Shown piece after piece: positions 35,519 to 47,859 of a stretch of DNA of 64,000 nt. The DNA is from Tenebrio molitor. Taxonomy: Eukaryota > Arthropoda > Insecta > Coleoptera > Tenebrionidae. The DNA lies in contig NC_091047.1 in NCBI RefSeq assembly GCF_963966145.1, positions 33,232,001 through 33,296,000 of the forward strand, in the 5' to 3' direction. The position numbers and the translations under genes are program-made. The notes beneath the pieces were generated by a model, which saw only the letters and a list, made by a program, of their open reading frames with translations, was not told the DNA's origin and ran no database searches. Numbering within the stretch: position 1 is the stretch's first letter; every line of letters starts with the position of its first letter.

Positions 35519-38500
35519 TTTATACTAGTTTGAATTGCAGTTCATTTCTCTCTTTTTTTACTTCATGTTCTTTTGCAAAATATGTTCATTTTAAGTATGT
35601 CAAAAGATTTACCTATGGGTTTTTTGGTGCACATATGTACCTACTTGAAAATTAAATTGGCAAGTGTTACCAGCGATGCATTTTTTAACGTTTTAAAATC
35701 GGTAAAAAAAAAACAGCATACAATGTCTTCTTTTTTAAAAAATAAAACTGAGACCATTAACATATTAAACCAACTGAGGTATAAACTGACTACAACCCCC
35801 AATAAGTCTGCTAAAATATTGCCACCAACAGATGATGCTTTTGGTCAACATGTACTAAGGTATTAACATTAAAAAATAATAATTATTATGTACATACTTC
35901 ACTCAAATTTTAGATGCATTGATCAATTACGTATATCGTTGTGTAGTCATGTATAGTTTGTCCAGCGAGAGATTGGTTGACATAAAATTCATTAAATTCT
36001 ACGTAGAGCAAGAAGTAGCTAGCGCACGTAAAATTTGAAATACAGGGTGCGTCTGCTTAAACTTTATATTTGAATATCTTCGTTATTTTAAATAACTGCT
36101 CAATGATATTTACTCTTAATAAAGGCTGTATTGCCCTCTTTACATAGGCACTACAAAAATTAACAAGGATCTGGACAGAAGAGGAATATTCAAGAAAAAA
36201 ATTAATGAAAAACAATTATTTTCAGCATTTTCTAACATTATAACTTTTAACATGCATATCAAAAATAATAATCATCCTAGTGCTTATTATTGACCAATAA
36301 ATTAATGTTAAATAAAGACAATTTCCAGACTTCATTCACCAGTGTGTATTTACGTAAAAAAGTACTTCACGGCTTACTGATTTACAAAAAAAAAAACATA
36401 ATTAATTTATTATTTGACAACGTCAAAGTAAAAAAGTTTGTGAAATCTTTGAAATAATCTTTTATACAAGATGTTGTTCTCACAGCAAGAGAAAATTAAT
36501 ATTATTTTTACGTACGGAGAGTGTCACAGGTACTATCGAGCCGCAGCAGATTCATTGTTTAAAAAATAAAATTAATAACATTTAAATTCGTTTTATTGAA
36601 AACTTACTTTAAAATAGTTTAAGTAAATTTTTCCAGAGAAGACTGATCCTTAGGATGCAGACGTACATACCTACACCGGGGTTTGTACATACATACCTAT
36701 TTGAATTTTTATTGTATTTTACCGAATAGTTCAGAAATAAAAGAATTTTAAATAAGATAACAATGCCCCGTCAAATTGACGGAGTTGTAGATGGCCATTC
36801 CTTATGCCCCAAAATGTCCTCTACAAGATAGATAGGTCTCATTTAGTTATACCTTGGAATCACCTACCCTCAGAAATAAGCGAGCTAGATACAGGTCGAC
36901 CAGAACAGCTTGGCTAGTGACGCAGTGGACTGAAGTCCCGCCCACTAGCGGAGCGCACTTGTTTGTTGTGTCTGGAGGTGTTCAGATCGTGTACAATCGG
37001 GCTAAAATCAGCGCTTCAAGTTTCAAGTGAACAGCATGTCCGGGCTGTTTTGAGCAGATTTGCTTCGTTGAGTGTACCGCACCTACAACCGTAGCCACAT
37101 CCTTGTCTTACAGACACTCGCTCGTTTGCTGGTCGGCGCATCTCAGGCGCCAAGCTATTCTGGTCAAGCTGTATGTGATTTTACTCCACTAATAATACAA
37201 AACCGTTATTCAACATTTGAAGTATTTGAACAACAACATAACAACAATGTCGGTGTCACGTGTCACCATCGTGTCACAGATCGTCGGTGTCTGCCGATAT
37301 TTGCAGAGAGTGATGTTATCAATGTTACAATTTTCATGGCCTACTGAATCTGAACTGCGCTGCGCTTATTACGGCCGTAACAAAGCTCGGATTTTCAATG
37401 GAGCTATTGATTCCGCTAACCTCAAAAAATTTACCATACACAAAATAAACTATATAGAACGCAAACTCCCTATTAAATTTTTGGTTCTTGAAAAATGCGC
37501 CATCTGTTGGCTTGTGGACGGTGCTTCCTTGGCCTGCTTGATTTTAGAATGTACATATTAGAATTTATATTTATAAATTTTATATTATATATTTTCATTA
37601 ATACTATCACAAAAAATTCTTTTCATTAAATTTTTTTATTTTCGATCTTTTCTTATACATTTCGAACGCATTTACAAATATTTTGTTTTTATACATTAAA
37701 GTTCTCGTGTCCTTACCACTTAAAATTAACTTTATTCCCTTAACAAAAGTAAATATGGTTAATGTTACTATTTTGTCGACTATTTCAGGTTCAATTTCAA
37801 ATTTTTGTTCACATTCGAAAGGAAACTTTTTATTATCAATATCTACTCTGAAAAATTTACCGTAATCAGCATCAAGATCGAATATAGTATTGGTAGAAGA
37901 GTTGGACATCGCGTTTTCTTCAACAGCATGTCATAGATTTGTTCTCAGATTGGGATGGGGGGGCAGTATCAAATTGCAGCGGCGGTCAAGTCTTAATCTT
38001 TTAGGGGAACCAGGTACTGATACCAAATAAGTAAATAGCAGCGCTTGTCATTTTACCCCCCAGGGAGTGGGCAGGTAGGCGATTATAAATAATAACTATC
38101 CCTTACCTCCGACTTCTAAGGAGGTAACTAATTAATCATCTGCAAAGTCTGCAATTTTCAAAAAGGAGAATAGTAACGGGAAACAAAATTTTCTTCGAAA
38201 TCATTGGAAGGTAAATTATATTTATTTATACGTAAATTGAAATACAGAAATATCGTTGGTGCACAAGAAAAGTGACACATCTCAAAAACCCTCATTTTTC
38301 AGTAGAACGATTTTAATAGTATATTGGTATAAGGTTAGGAAATGCATTATAACAGAATCGAGAAAGGGTTTAAAAAATCCCAACGAAGGAGGCACATAAT
38401 GTACATTTTTATATGCGTGAACAGTAAATAATTGTTTAAAAAATTTTGTACAGTGTGAAAACGTATCGTCCGCGTAAATTTTTGACGATGTTGACAAAAA

Positions 38501-39121
38501 TTTCAAATTTGTGTGGCAAGAAAAAATTATAATGTTTTTCTTTGTCATTCACCTGAAGAAAATCCTGATTTCGATTAGTTTTAATTTGAATCGATTTAAG
38601 AGCATCATGTACACCTTTGATACATCTGCGTAATGAACCGAGAAGTGCAGGGCTACCTGAAAATTTCTAAATAATAAGCCGACCCCTTATTAGGATTATA
38701 AGCGCTGCAGTTTACATCAGGTTATTAAAACCCAAACTAACCGCGCGCTGCAATTTAGTACTTAGGATTTTAAAACCTTCGATCCTCGCTGCAATTTGAC
38801 ATCGCCGGGATGGGGAATAGGCATATCGGATGTAGAAATTTCTGGAATCTTTGAAAGTTTGTAATTTGTTTAATATGTGTGATATTTACCACTAGGTAGG
38901 AGCAAACTAGACAAGTACAGCAGCATTTAGAAGTCTGTTAATTGGTGCCATTGTCGGATTTTTCAAAATGTAATTCACAAACCGTGTGGTTATTATACAC
39001 TTTAATTGGACTGAGCTCCATCAGATAATTATTGTCTTCAGTCCGCTTCAGCTACACTTTAAAGCGATTCCCATATTTCAATGGATTTGGAAATGTGTGG
39101 CACGTAGTGCTAACAGACCTG
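35519..39121. other. Gene-poor stretch; no supported gene
   Basis: Several frames of about 90-150 codons exist (35573-35866 +; 37072-37347 +; 37607-37909 -; 38986-39432 +). None shows a domain I recognise, and the last overlaps a repeat. 37400-37545 resembles 53390-53510 and 44820-44980 (ACCATA...AACGCAAACTCCC; CCATCT.TTGGCTTGTGG), indicating decayed dispersed repeats. 38640-38830 has short repeated GCTGCAATTTGACATC-like phrases. The minus-strand 100-residue frame at 37607-37909 is lysine-rich and could be real, but nothing supports a function. Confidence 0.45.
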
Positions 39122-40014
39122 TAAGGCTAGGGCCACACTACAGACTTTTCATCGGCCGACAATTTAGTTGGTTCTTAATAAGTATGAGGACTTATGTGAG
39201 TGCGCACACTAAAGCGATTGTAGTCGGCCGACAGATTGATCGAAACATAGTTGGAATTCCCATTCAACAAGAAAGTTGGCCAACTATTGATAGAGCATGG
39301 TGTACAATACGAGTGCGCACATTCACCGATTATCCAGTCGGTGATCCACACATATTAGGCGTACAGTGGCTCTCTGCAGTGCAAAAATTTCGATTTTTAA
39401 TTTATGATTATGAAAGTAATAAAATATATTGAACCAAAGGATATTTTAAACCTATGTCAAATCTCATATGTATTTAATTAATATCGCGTAAGATTTATTA
39501 AGATACCAACAAAAGTAGGAAATATTCCAGCAAAAAATGAGACGTGCGTTATTATTTAAATATCTATAATTCAGAATTAAACTAGATCCCTTTACACATA
39601 TTTTTATGCGTTAATACTAAGGTAAAGACGCAGTCGGAACGCGCTACTATGAACTATGACAATAACAGTTAATAATTATTCGTTATTTTTGTTCACTACC
39701 AAAAGTGAAAAAAGACCATGAATTCGAATAAACTTTCAAATTTTATTAGGACCCCTCATAAAGTTGAAATTTTTGTGTTTTTTTTTTACTTTCTCCTTTA
39801 TTGCTCCGACACGTTTTTTTAAACCACTTTGTAATACATTTTTCATTGCTGTCTTCTCCGCCTTCGCATTACCCTTATTCCTTAATTAATGACTCGTTAT
39901 TGGAATTGAAGAAATTGAAAAAAAACCAGCTTTATGTAGTAAATCACTAAATAAGCAGCGAGTCCTGGCACAGTGCAAAAATTTTGATTTTTAATTTATG
40001 ATTATGAAAGGTAT

Positions 40015-42101
40015 TGAGATAGCCGAGTTTGAATTTAAACCAACCGCCAACAAAAGCTAGGAAATTACCGGAGTGGGCACCACCAGCGACCACTGGGGGG
40101 CGTGGGGGGAAGCCGACAGGGGATGAACGGCCATGTTTTTTTTGGGACACTTCTCCCTTGTCTGTAGATGAGTGCAGAGGTACCCTGTGTGATTTTCTTT
40201 TGTGCTCTAACTGTGTGATTTTCGGTGCTTTCCGAACTACATTAGACGTTGTTGTTGCCCAGCCCTTCTGGTTCGAACAAGGTATGTTTGCGGTACTAAA
40301 ATTATGTCTGTTTCGCGCGAAATGTATTTTAATATCATGATGGTCGCACGTGGGTTGTTGATGTTCCCACCATATTGTATAAAATCCGCAATTATCTCGA
40401 CCATCCCCATGTATCACGCTTTTAACATTTGTAAGCTTGTGAAGGAGAGTAAGGCCGCCTGGTTCTAGGTTTGTAAATTTTATAAAATTGTACGGATCAC
40501 GTTTTTTTTTTGTTGTCAAATCTGGTTTTACAATTCACTAACTTTCCTAAAAGAAAAGGGCGCCAAGTTTTAGCGTGGGTCTGTGGCTTTTACTTTTTAT
40601 AAGCGCACTCCCTCATTTTTGATCCCCTTCTAATTATTCCGAGTGACGTTTTTGGTGTGATAAGTATCTAGTTATTGTTCAACACTTTAATCAAAATCGC
40701 AAAGTTTCCACTTTCCATCCCGGTAGCAACCAAATGTTTCTATTTCAGGTGTCTCCGTGGGTTTTTCCTTAGCTAGGGATCTACTACATTTAGTCCCGGG
40801 GCGCCCTCCATATTATTCAGGGCGCCCCCCCCTTGGCGATGAACCGGCTCTAATATGCTAGGGTCGACCGGACTATGTTTTTTTATTTTTATGTATGTGT
40901 TAATGGTTGTTACCACCTTTCCATCCCAAATTGAAAGTGTTCTTAGATAGCTCTGTCAACAAATATTTGTCGCGTTTCTTCTTTTGTTTGCTTTATCCAG
41001 TTTGCTGTAGCTGTAAATTCTAGACCTTACCGCGAGGGTCTCTCTCTGTTTGAGGGGTTTTGTTTTTCCTCTAACCTCCCAACGTTGAACACGACCTCGC
41101 GGCCCTCATAAAATTTGCACCCCAAGGGAGACCCAAAAACCTAATGCTTGGCAGGACTTGTTGAATGCTGGGTTTTACTCGAGCTCCATGGCACACTTCC
41201 GGAAATGTGATCAGGTCTATTTTCCCTGAGTCTGTGTAGCCTGACAAGCACGTTGTGTTTTCTTTTGCTTTGGAAAAGAAATGTTCACTTCAACCGATGA
41301 ACTTAGAGTACCTCAATTTGTTGACTTACGTAAAGCAGCACCTTTCCCTTATCACTAAATCACGGGTAGGCGGGAAATGTTAAAGTCGTAAGGATAGGTG
41401 CCACAGCCCACCGGACCACCCAAGGCCACTCGCTCCTTCTATAGCGTATCTGCCGCACATTGTAAATTAACTTGAAAAGGAGAAAACATGCTAAGGTTCT
41501 CGTCTAGTGCTCGCTCCCGCTCGAACGGTCCGAAGTAACTGTTTTGTTTGTAATGTACATGACCCTCCTGTCTTTTCTGAATTTGAATTGTGTTGTTTAT
41601 GAAATCAGTTTTGCTCAATTTTCACTAACTGTCCCGTCTACGTTGTCACTTCGGACTTGTTCGTATTTTTAGGAGAGGTTTTTAGCGGAGCCTCATTCGG
41701 GGGTCTAGGAGGATGGCCAGAGCTCACCATTTTCCTAGAGTTCTAAATGAGTAGTCTTCTCACCTTTGGGGAGACTTGGGTGCCCTCTCTCGAGACGTTT
41801 ATTATTCATTAATCCCGGCGTCAACGAAAATCATAACTTTGAATAAATAGCTGGTTTTAATTATTGCGTTGTTTTATTTGCACTCTTCTGGGTGGTTCAC
41901 AAACCCTGTTGGAACGAACCTGGTAATGTTTAATTTGTATAAAAAAAAACACAACGTAGGGGAATTAACGAGGTACGATCACGCGCTCTTGGCCATTTTT
42001 GAATTTCGCGGGTTTTATTTTCATTGCGTATGTTGGTAAAACAAACAAAAATGAGATGGCCGCTTGGTGGGAATTTTGAATTACCCACTTGGTTCATCAC
42101 A
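40015..42101 (-). mobile_element. Long solo-LTR-like element C' (inverted relative of C)
   Basis: Reads TGTGATGAACCAAGTGGGTA from 42101 leftward to GGCTATCTCA at 40015, matching C end to end but with extra internal DNA (about 2087 against 1700 bp), for example around 40480-40880. Flanked by GTAT (40011-40014 and 42102-42105). CTACGTTGTG lies at 41950-41959 on the minus strand, 142 bp from the 5' end. Frames within it (40029-40340 +, 39947-40519 -) carry no recognised domain. Confidence 0.75.
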
Positions 42102-42105
42102 GTAT

Positions 42106-44479
42106 TGTAACCTTTTGCCCCTAACCGGTGTATAGTTGGTGGTGGAACTTGCAAATAACGAAAATGTGTGTGAATAATTTCATCTGACTACTAATCCTAC
42201 GTTGTGTTTTATTTTTCATTTTTGTTTAATGGGGCTCTAACGAGAGGCCGTACCTTTGGAAGGTTCTCAAGGGTGAAATTAACGATTGAGCCCACTTCAC
42301 TTAAATTTTATTTAACAAATAATTGATTGTGGTGGTGTTTGGTCCCAACAAATTATAGAAATAAATCACTGAATTTAATAACCGAAGTTGGTGGAAATTT
42401 GACCCAATGAAATTTGAGGCGCGGCCCACGAATTGAGATCTGACTCATGAATAAATGACTAAGCTGAGCAAATACAGAAGTTTCTGGCGCGAACAGCATT
42501 ATGGAAGTTTGAGATGCGAACTATGTGATCCGGTGTAGATTTCAATTTCCCCAATTAAATTGAACCCGACGCGATGCCCTGGAATCTCATAGATCACCCT
42601 GGTCTACTCCGGTGGTCGAAAATAAAAGGGAAAAAAAGGTTCTAACAGGGCCAAAGGGTACCTCTCTTCACGTGTCAGCTGGCCTAGTTTGGTCGCTGGC
42701 CCCCTTGGGGGTGACGCGGCTGAATTTTGTGCTCTTACGCCGGACCACAGCTAATTGAGTGCGACGGACACTGGCGGTAGCTTCCCGAACTCGAGACTCC
42801 AACGCATACATAAGGAACGAAAATGTTTTATAATGATTTTATACTAGTTCCCCTTGACGAGAGCACGTTTCCCCAATCGGTAAATACAAGAAGATCACAT
42901 AGTTGGCGATAAAGAAATTCATTCAAGATTCGAAATTGTCACGTGGTCATCAAATGCTCTAAGAAAATAATAGGATCTTTATTTTAACGCGATAAGGAAC
43001 TAATGTTGTGTGGATAGTCAAACCGCGACTACAGAGCAAGTACAAGAATTAGAAAAACTTAATTTACCTTGTAAATGTAGAACACGTGGTCACCAATTAA
43101 CTGCTGGCGGTACTGAACGTACTTTTCGCTACTTTGTAATCCAAAACCCGAGTGAATCAAAAAAGACCTGTTTCCCGTCCCGCATTCGGTTTTATCATTC
43201 CTGGCGCACCCCACTTTTCGCAACCCCTACTTCTCCAAAGTGACCAATCCGCTCGGTTCTACTTTACGCCGATCGCGGCACCCTTTCGATATCTCTAGAA
43301 CTTTTGAAATTACAGTTTCCGTTTTCCACCATAATCTTAAATGTTTAAATTTAGGCTTTTGTTAGGACCAGACCGAATGTACATAATTTGGTGTTGGATT
43401 AGAACTCTGAAAAAAGAACACTAAATTACTGACTCTATACACTAACAAACCTCAACATCAAGAAACAAACACAACCAAAACAAAAAATGGAACAAACAGA
43501 ATTAACAGGAGCACTGAATTACCGACTCTATACAATAATAAAAATCAGCACAAGAATTAAACAGAATTTAAATGAAACAAACAGAATTAAAAATAAACAA
43601 ACAGAATTAAAAATAAACAAACAGAATTAAAATGAAACAAACATAATTAAAATGAAACAAACAGAATTAAAATGAAACAAACAGACAAAACAAACAAACA
43701 AATTAACCTTATTTTGAAACCTAAATTGGGCTTGAAACGCTGTTACGCAAGTGCCATTTCATGCAACTAAGTTCCGTTGTTCTGCTACTTCTAAAAATTG
43801 TTCTTCATTGGTTTGATTCCCCAAAACTGTTCTAATTAATAATTACTTCGTAATTTTCATTCTCTCTCTCTCTCTCACACCTCTGATTTCTACAACTACC
43901 TGGCTTTACCGTTACCGTGTTGTCCCTGTTTTCCTACCGACTCCCTTTCTACTTTGCTTTGTTACTTTTCTAACTAAAAGTGCAAACGATTCTAGTTATT
44001 TTCTACGATAAAGCGCTCTGTTTCTAATTTGCAATTCTCGCCCTTTAATTACAAATATGCCACAAATTTGAGAATGCTAAAAAAGTAAATTAACCTAATG
44101 AACATTAATTTTGTGGTTCTCTCAATTTGAAACCTGCTAACATCAAATTCATTAATTCAATTATCCCCTGATTTTAACTGGACCACCCAAATTGTCGAAC
44201 ATGCAATTTATTGCAACACTTCCTTTCCCCTGAACACTTGTCCCCCTTGGGCTATGGTTTGCCCCGGACGCGTACCTGCATTTTCAAAGAGAGGCCAGCA
44301 GATTTCACTTGAGGACTCTTGCCGACAAAGGCACCGAGAAAATAAAATTTACAACTGACCAGCACTTCCGTCCCAAAATGAACGGTTCTGAGAAAATTTG
44401 GTTGAACTGATTTTAAAATTTAAAATAAAAAGCAAAATTTATAAGTTCTTAATTTGGCTGACCTATTCGGACCATTACA
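42106..44479 (+). mobile_element. Long solo-LTR-like element E
   Basis: Starts TGTAACCTTTTGCCCC at 42106, immediately after the GTAT that closes C', and ends GGACCATTACA at 44479, followed by GTAT (44480-44483). CTACGTTGTG lies at 42197-42206, 91 bp from the start. Internal simple repeats built on AAACAAACAGAATTAAAA occupy about 43556-43700, and a (TC)n run lies near 43862. Short G+C-rich passages near 42640-42740. No coding domain. Confidence 0.7.
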
Positions 44480-44988
44480 GTATTCAATATGTTGAACTAA
44501 AGGACATCTTTATCCTATGTCAGATGTCATATTTAATTAAAATCGCATTGATTTTATCAACTGTGCATAAGCAGTCGGTCGATTAATAGTCGGCTGTCTG
44601 CGCACCAACGTCACCAACAGCCAACCAAACAGTTTAGTTTGCCTGGTGTGCGCGGAAGCTACCCAATCGGACTAAATTATCGGCCAATTATTTAGTCTGT
44701 AGTGTGGCCTTAGCCTAACACTTTTTAATGCTGCAAAGCTTTATGGCACAAAACACTTAAGGTCAGGTCAGGTCTTTATGGTAAATTCAACTGAAGTCAA
44801 TTGACTTTGGCAACATGGATTTTTGGCAACAACAACTTCAGCGTCCTCTTCCGGCCTGTGGACGGTGCGCACAAGCCAAGACGCAAACCAAGGACACAAT
44901 TAATCAACAATTAATGCACTCACTTTGCGTTCTATATATACTTTATTTTGTCTATGAAATTTACCATAGAAAAAATAAATATAATCTA

Positions 44989-45466
44989 CCGGGTGATCAA
45001 GAAGGACTGTTTAAGTTGGCAGTACAATTAAGAATTTTTTTTAATTCGGTTATTTATATTATAACACTGCAACTGGATATGTTTTGTTGGTTTATTTGAC
45101 AAATATCTGATATAGGTATAGCATTAACAACGACAAGCCACCAACAACCGGAAGTTACTCCTGTTATACTAAGGTACTATATCTTTAGAAGGTAGCGCCA
45201 TTCCGCTCCACAATTTTTCGCCTCGAAATTAAAAGAGAGGACATTATCTATAAATCCCGTGAGTGTGACAAAGATAGAAGTATACACAATTTTAAGGGAT
45301 GTTTGTATCCTGTCAAACAGATTAACTTAACATTGCTCGAAATTAAAAGAGAGGGAGATATATCTCTGCACCGTTGGCGATACCTTTGTGATATAGTACC
45401 TTATGTTATACGATTTAAAATACGATCCATTGTTACCAACTTAAACAGTCCTTCTTGATCACCCCG
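44989..45466. mobile_element. MITE G copy 1, with a nested element
   Basis: Ends CCGGGTGATCAAGAAGGACT and AGTCCTTCTTGATCACCCCG, extended by GTTTAAGTTGG / CCAACTTAAAC; TA at 44987-44988 and 45467-45468. Split by a second element at 45169-45405. Further copies at 46070-46299 and 51636-51866. Confidence 0.9.
45169..45405. mobile_element. MITE nested in MITE G copy 1
   Basis: Ends CTAAGGTACTATATC and GATATAGTACCTTATG are imperfect inverted repeats. TTATA is duplicated at 45164-45168 and 45406-45410. MITE G copies at 46070 and 51636 are uninterrupted at this place. Confidence 0.8.
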
Positions 45467-45947
45467 TAGAATGCAAAGTTGCTTACAAAATTTGTGTCAG
45501 GGTTGTGATGTCTGTGGTTGTGAGCACGGCTAGTGCACCTACCACAAGCCGTAGGGTGGCGCTCTCCATTTTAAAAAAGAGGGGGATAAGACAAAAATAT
45601 TGGAATTCAAATCATGTCACGGTATGTCATACAAATAATTTGGCATAAGTCTAACATTGTAAAAAATTATGATGAGATTGTGCAGTGTTTCTACATGTTA
45701 TCGCCCAGTTGCAACCAGGCATAGATTTCCTAAGCCGGGAAAATATCCGGAGCGTTTTACTGATTGGTTGAAGCGGATAGCCGATAGATAATACTCAATT
45801 AATAACATTAGATAGTTGAAAAGTATACAATCACCACACTGTATGCGGTCTGCACTTCGAGAATCATTACTTTGCTGCAAATAATAAATTGAAAAATACC
45901 GCTGTACCCACTTTAAGAATTCCAAATTAGTATATTAAGTATAAAGA

Positions 45948-46006
45948 ACGGTAATGACAATGTACGGATCGAAGACAATTGTCTGAGATCCGTACATTGT
46001 CATTAA
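45948..46006. repeat. Foldback with perfect 19-bp stem
   Basis: TAATGACAATGTACGGATC (45952-45970) is perfectly complementary to GATCCGTACATTGTCATTA (45987-46005); the 16-bp spacer contains a further palindrome, GACAATTGTC. Confidence 0.85.
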
Positions 46007-46069
46007 CGTTCGTCATGCTTATGAGATTTTTTGCGCGATTGAATATTTATTACAAAACATTCCTAACTA

Positions 46070-46299
46070 CCGGGTGATCAAGAAGGACTGTTTAAGTTGG
46101 CATTACAATTAAGAAAATTTTTTAATTCGGTTATTTATAACTCTGCAACCGGATATGTTTTGTTGGTTTATTTGACAAATATCTGATGTAGGTATAGCAT
46201 TAACAACGACAAGGCATCAACAACCGAAACTTACTCCTGTTATACGATTTAAAATACAATTCAGTGTTACCAACTTAAACAGTCCTTCTTGATCACCCC
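46070..46299. mobile_element. MITE G copy 2 (uninterrupted, 230 bp)
   Basis: Same ends as 44989-45466, with TA at 46068-46069 and 46300-46301. It serves as the reference for the intact element. No ORF of its own. Confidence 0.9.
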
Positions 46300-46448
46300 G
46301 TAGAATGCAATGCGATACGACGCGCTTCACATCGTGTTGCCACAATGTCGATTTTTGTATCGCGTTTCTAAGGCAATCTGCAAAAACTACCGCCATTGCA
46401 GTTTTTGTGCGCAAATATCGCCAGTTATGTTGAAAAACAAGCAGTAAA

Positions 46449-47140
46449 ATGAGTGATATTAGTGATTCCGAAAACGAAGTGGATATTGTAGAAGAAACTT
46501 TGAATGTGGGGTGCGTCACAAATAAAGAATTTTTGAAACTAACGACCTCAACGTGTAATTAAGAAGACAAGGAAAATTTGTGGTATGAAAATTTTGATAA
46601 TACTAATGTCGCGGCAAGTTTGCTAATATTATTTCATTGCAGCGGCAAGGAATTCCGACCACAAGAGTCGTGTGAGTTTCCAGAAAGTGCTAACATCTTG
46701 TCCTCAACTTCTGTCTACATAAATCAAGAATTTTCGAAACCAGCGAACTCAATATGAAATCAAGAAGACAAGGAAAATCCGGGGTATGAACATTTTGAGA
46801 ATTCTAATGTCGCGGCAAGTCTGTTACTAAAATTGTTTCATTGCAGCGGCAAGGTAGGCCGACTACAAGAGCCGTGTGAGTTTCCAGAAAGTGCTAACAT
46901 CTTGTCTTCAACTTCCGTCTACATAAATGAAGAATTTTCGAAACCAACGATCTCAATTTGTAATCAAGAAGACAAGGAAAATGCGGGGTATGAAAATTTT
47001 GACAATGCCAATGTCGCGGCAAGTTTGCTAATGCTATTTCATTGCAGCGCCAAGGAAAGCCGGACTACAAGAGCTTTATGAGTTTCCAGAAAGTGCCCCC
47101 ACATCTTGTCTTCAACTTCTGTTTACATAAAAATTATTAT
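46449..47140 (+). pseudogene. Repeat-containing acidic ORF remnant, unidentified
   Basis: From ATG 46449 the frame reads MSDISDSENEVDIVEETLN and then runs into three tandem segments of 201-204 bp (landmark AAGAAGACAAGGAAAAT at 46561, 46762, 46966). Each is a multiple of three and encodes a related peptide with EDKEN..YENFDN.NVAASLL and LFHCSGK, then CEFPESANILSSTSVYIN. In-frame stops occur after the first (near 46560) and second (near 46757) junctions; the longest open part is 46833-47081. Period and reading frame suggest the DNA once coded for a protein with a 67-68 residue repeat. I recognise no domain. A downstream exon-like ORF (47346-47714) may belong to the same gene. Confidence 0.45.
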
Positions 47141-47345
47141 AATAATCGATTCATTTTGAATAAACTTTACTTACCGTTCTAGAACACCAAAAATTACTTA
47201 CCATCGAGTTTATCGTTAGCAACGAGTAAACAGAGCTTACCATCTTGGAAACAGACGTGGTAAACAACCAAATAGAGTACAATCGCGCAAAAAGTAAGTT
47301 TAATGATATTTACATAAAATGTCATGTATACATTTTGCTTTTTTA

Positions 47346-47714
47346 GAGCAAACATCAAAAGACCAACTATTTCATCTGCAAGATGAAGTAATACCTTCCG
47401 TCAGCTTACAAACTCCTGAAACTCCCACCTTGTTACAAAGCAGGAAGTTCGAGCCTTTCAAATCTGGAAAAAAAGTACCGTCACCTACTGCCAACAAATT
47501 GACCTTGTTAAAATTTAAAAAAGTGGCACGTATCAATAAAATTAGGGCAACTTCTTATCGAAAACAGTTACGGTTGGCTAAACAATTTGACATTAAATTG
47601 AAAAGCTCAGTATTGGGGAGTGATGCTACAAATTTTTGTCTATCACAATTGAAAAAGCGAAATATCCAACCAAAAGACGCAGATACACCACTGATGAGAA
47701 AGTTGTGGCTCTAG
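47346..47714 (+). CDS. Unidentified basic ORF, possible terminal exon
   Basis: The open frame begins before 47346, but a TTTTTTAG splice-acceptor-like sequence ends at 47345, so the conserved part probably starts with EQTSKDQLFHLQDE. It then has a basic segment (LLKFKKVARINKIRATSYRK) and ends LMRKLWL. A short minus-strand frame at 54309-54503 holds a similar CLSQLRKKN phrase against CLSQLKKRN here, hinting at a repeat family. It could be the DNA-binding or coiled-coil tail of a transposon protein, but no known motif supports that. Confidence 0.35.
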   Translation, partial: EQTSKDQLFHLQDEVIPSVSLQTPETPTLLQSRKFEPFKSGKKVPSPTANKLTLLKFKKVARINKIRATSYRKQLRLAKQFDIKLKSSVLGSDATNFCLSQLKKRNIQPKDADTPLMRKLWL

Positions 47715-47859
47715 CACTATTTAAACAATCTGGAAGAGCGTACTCAAAATTAAAAATTAAAAGAAATTAAATATAAAAAATCGCAAATAAAATTGTTTAT
47801 TTTTTGTATACTTTTGAATTTAATGATAAATTTAGTATAATACATTCATTTTTGTTTTA

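Larger units (their letters stand above)
39122..44719. mobile_element. MITE-like element containing elements C' and E
   Basis: Outer inverted ends: AAGGCTAGGGCCACACTACAGAC at 39123 and GTCTGTAGTGTGGCCTTAGCCT ending about 44718. Sequence left of C' (ATTTATGATTATGAAAG near 39401 and again at 39995) and right of E (TGAACTAAAGGACATC at 44492, compare TGAACCAAAGGATATT at 39431) shows that the two long elements were inserted into a copy of this repeat, with a second partial copy lying just left of the insertion. 39450-39945 holds nothing recognised. Confidence 0.6.

Noticed and set aside
38986..39432. 148-codon plus-strand ORF
   Set aside because: Runs into the inverted end of the MITE-like element at 39123; no domain recognised.
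39947..40519. 190-codon minus-strand ORF at the end of C'
   Set aside because: The frame crosses the element boundary at 40015 and is not kept in C, so it is unlikely to be a gene.
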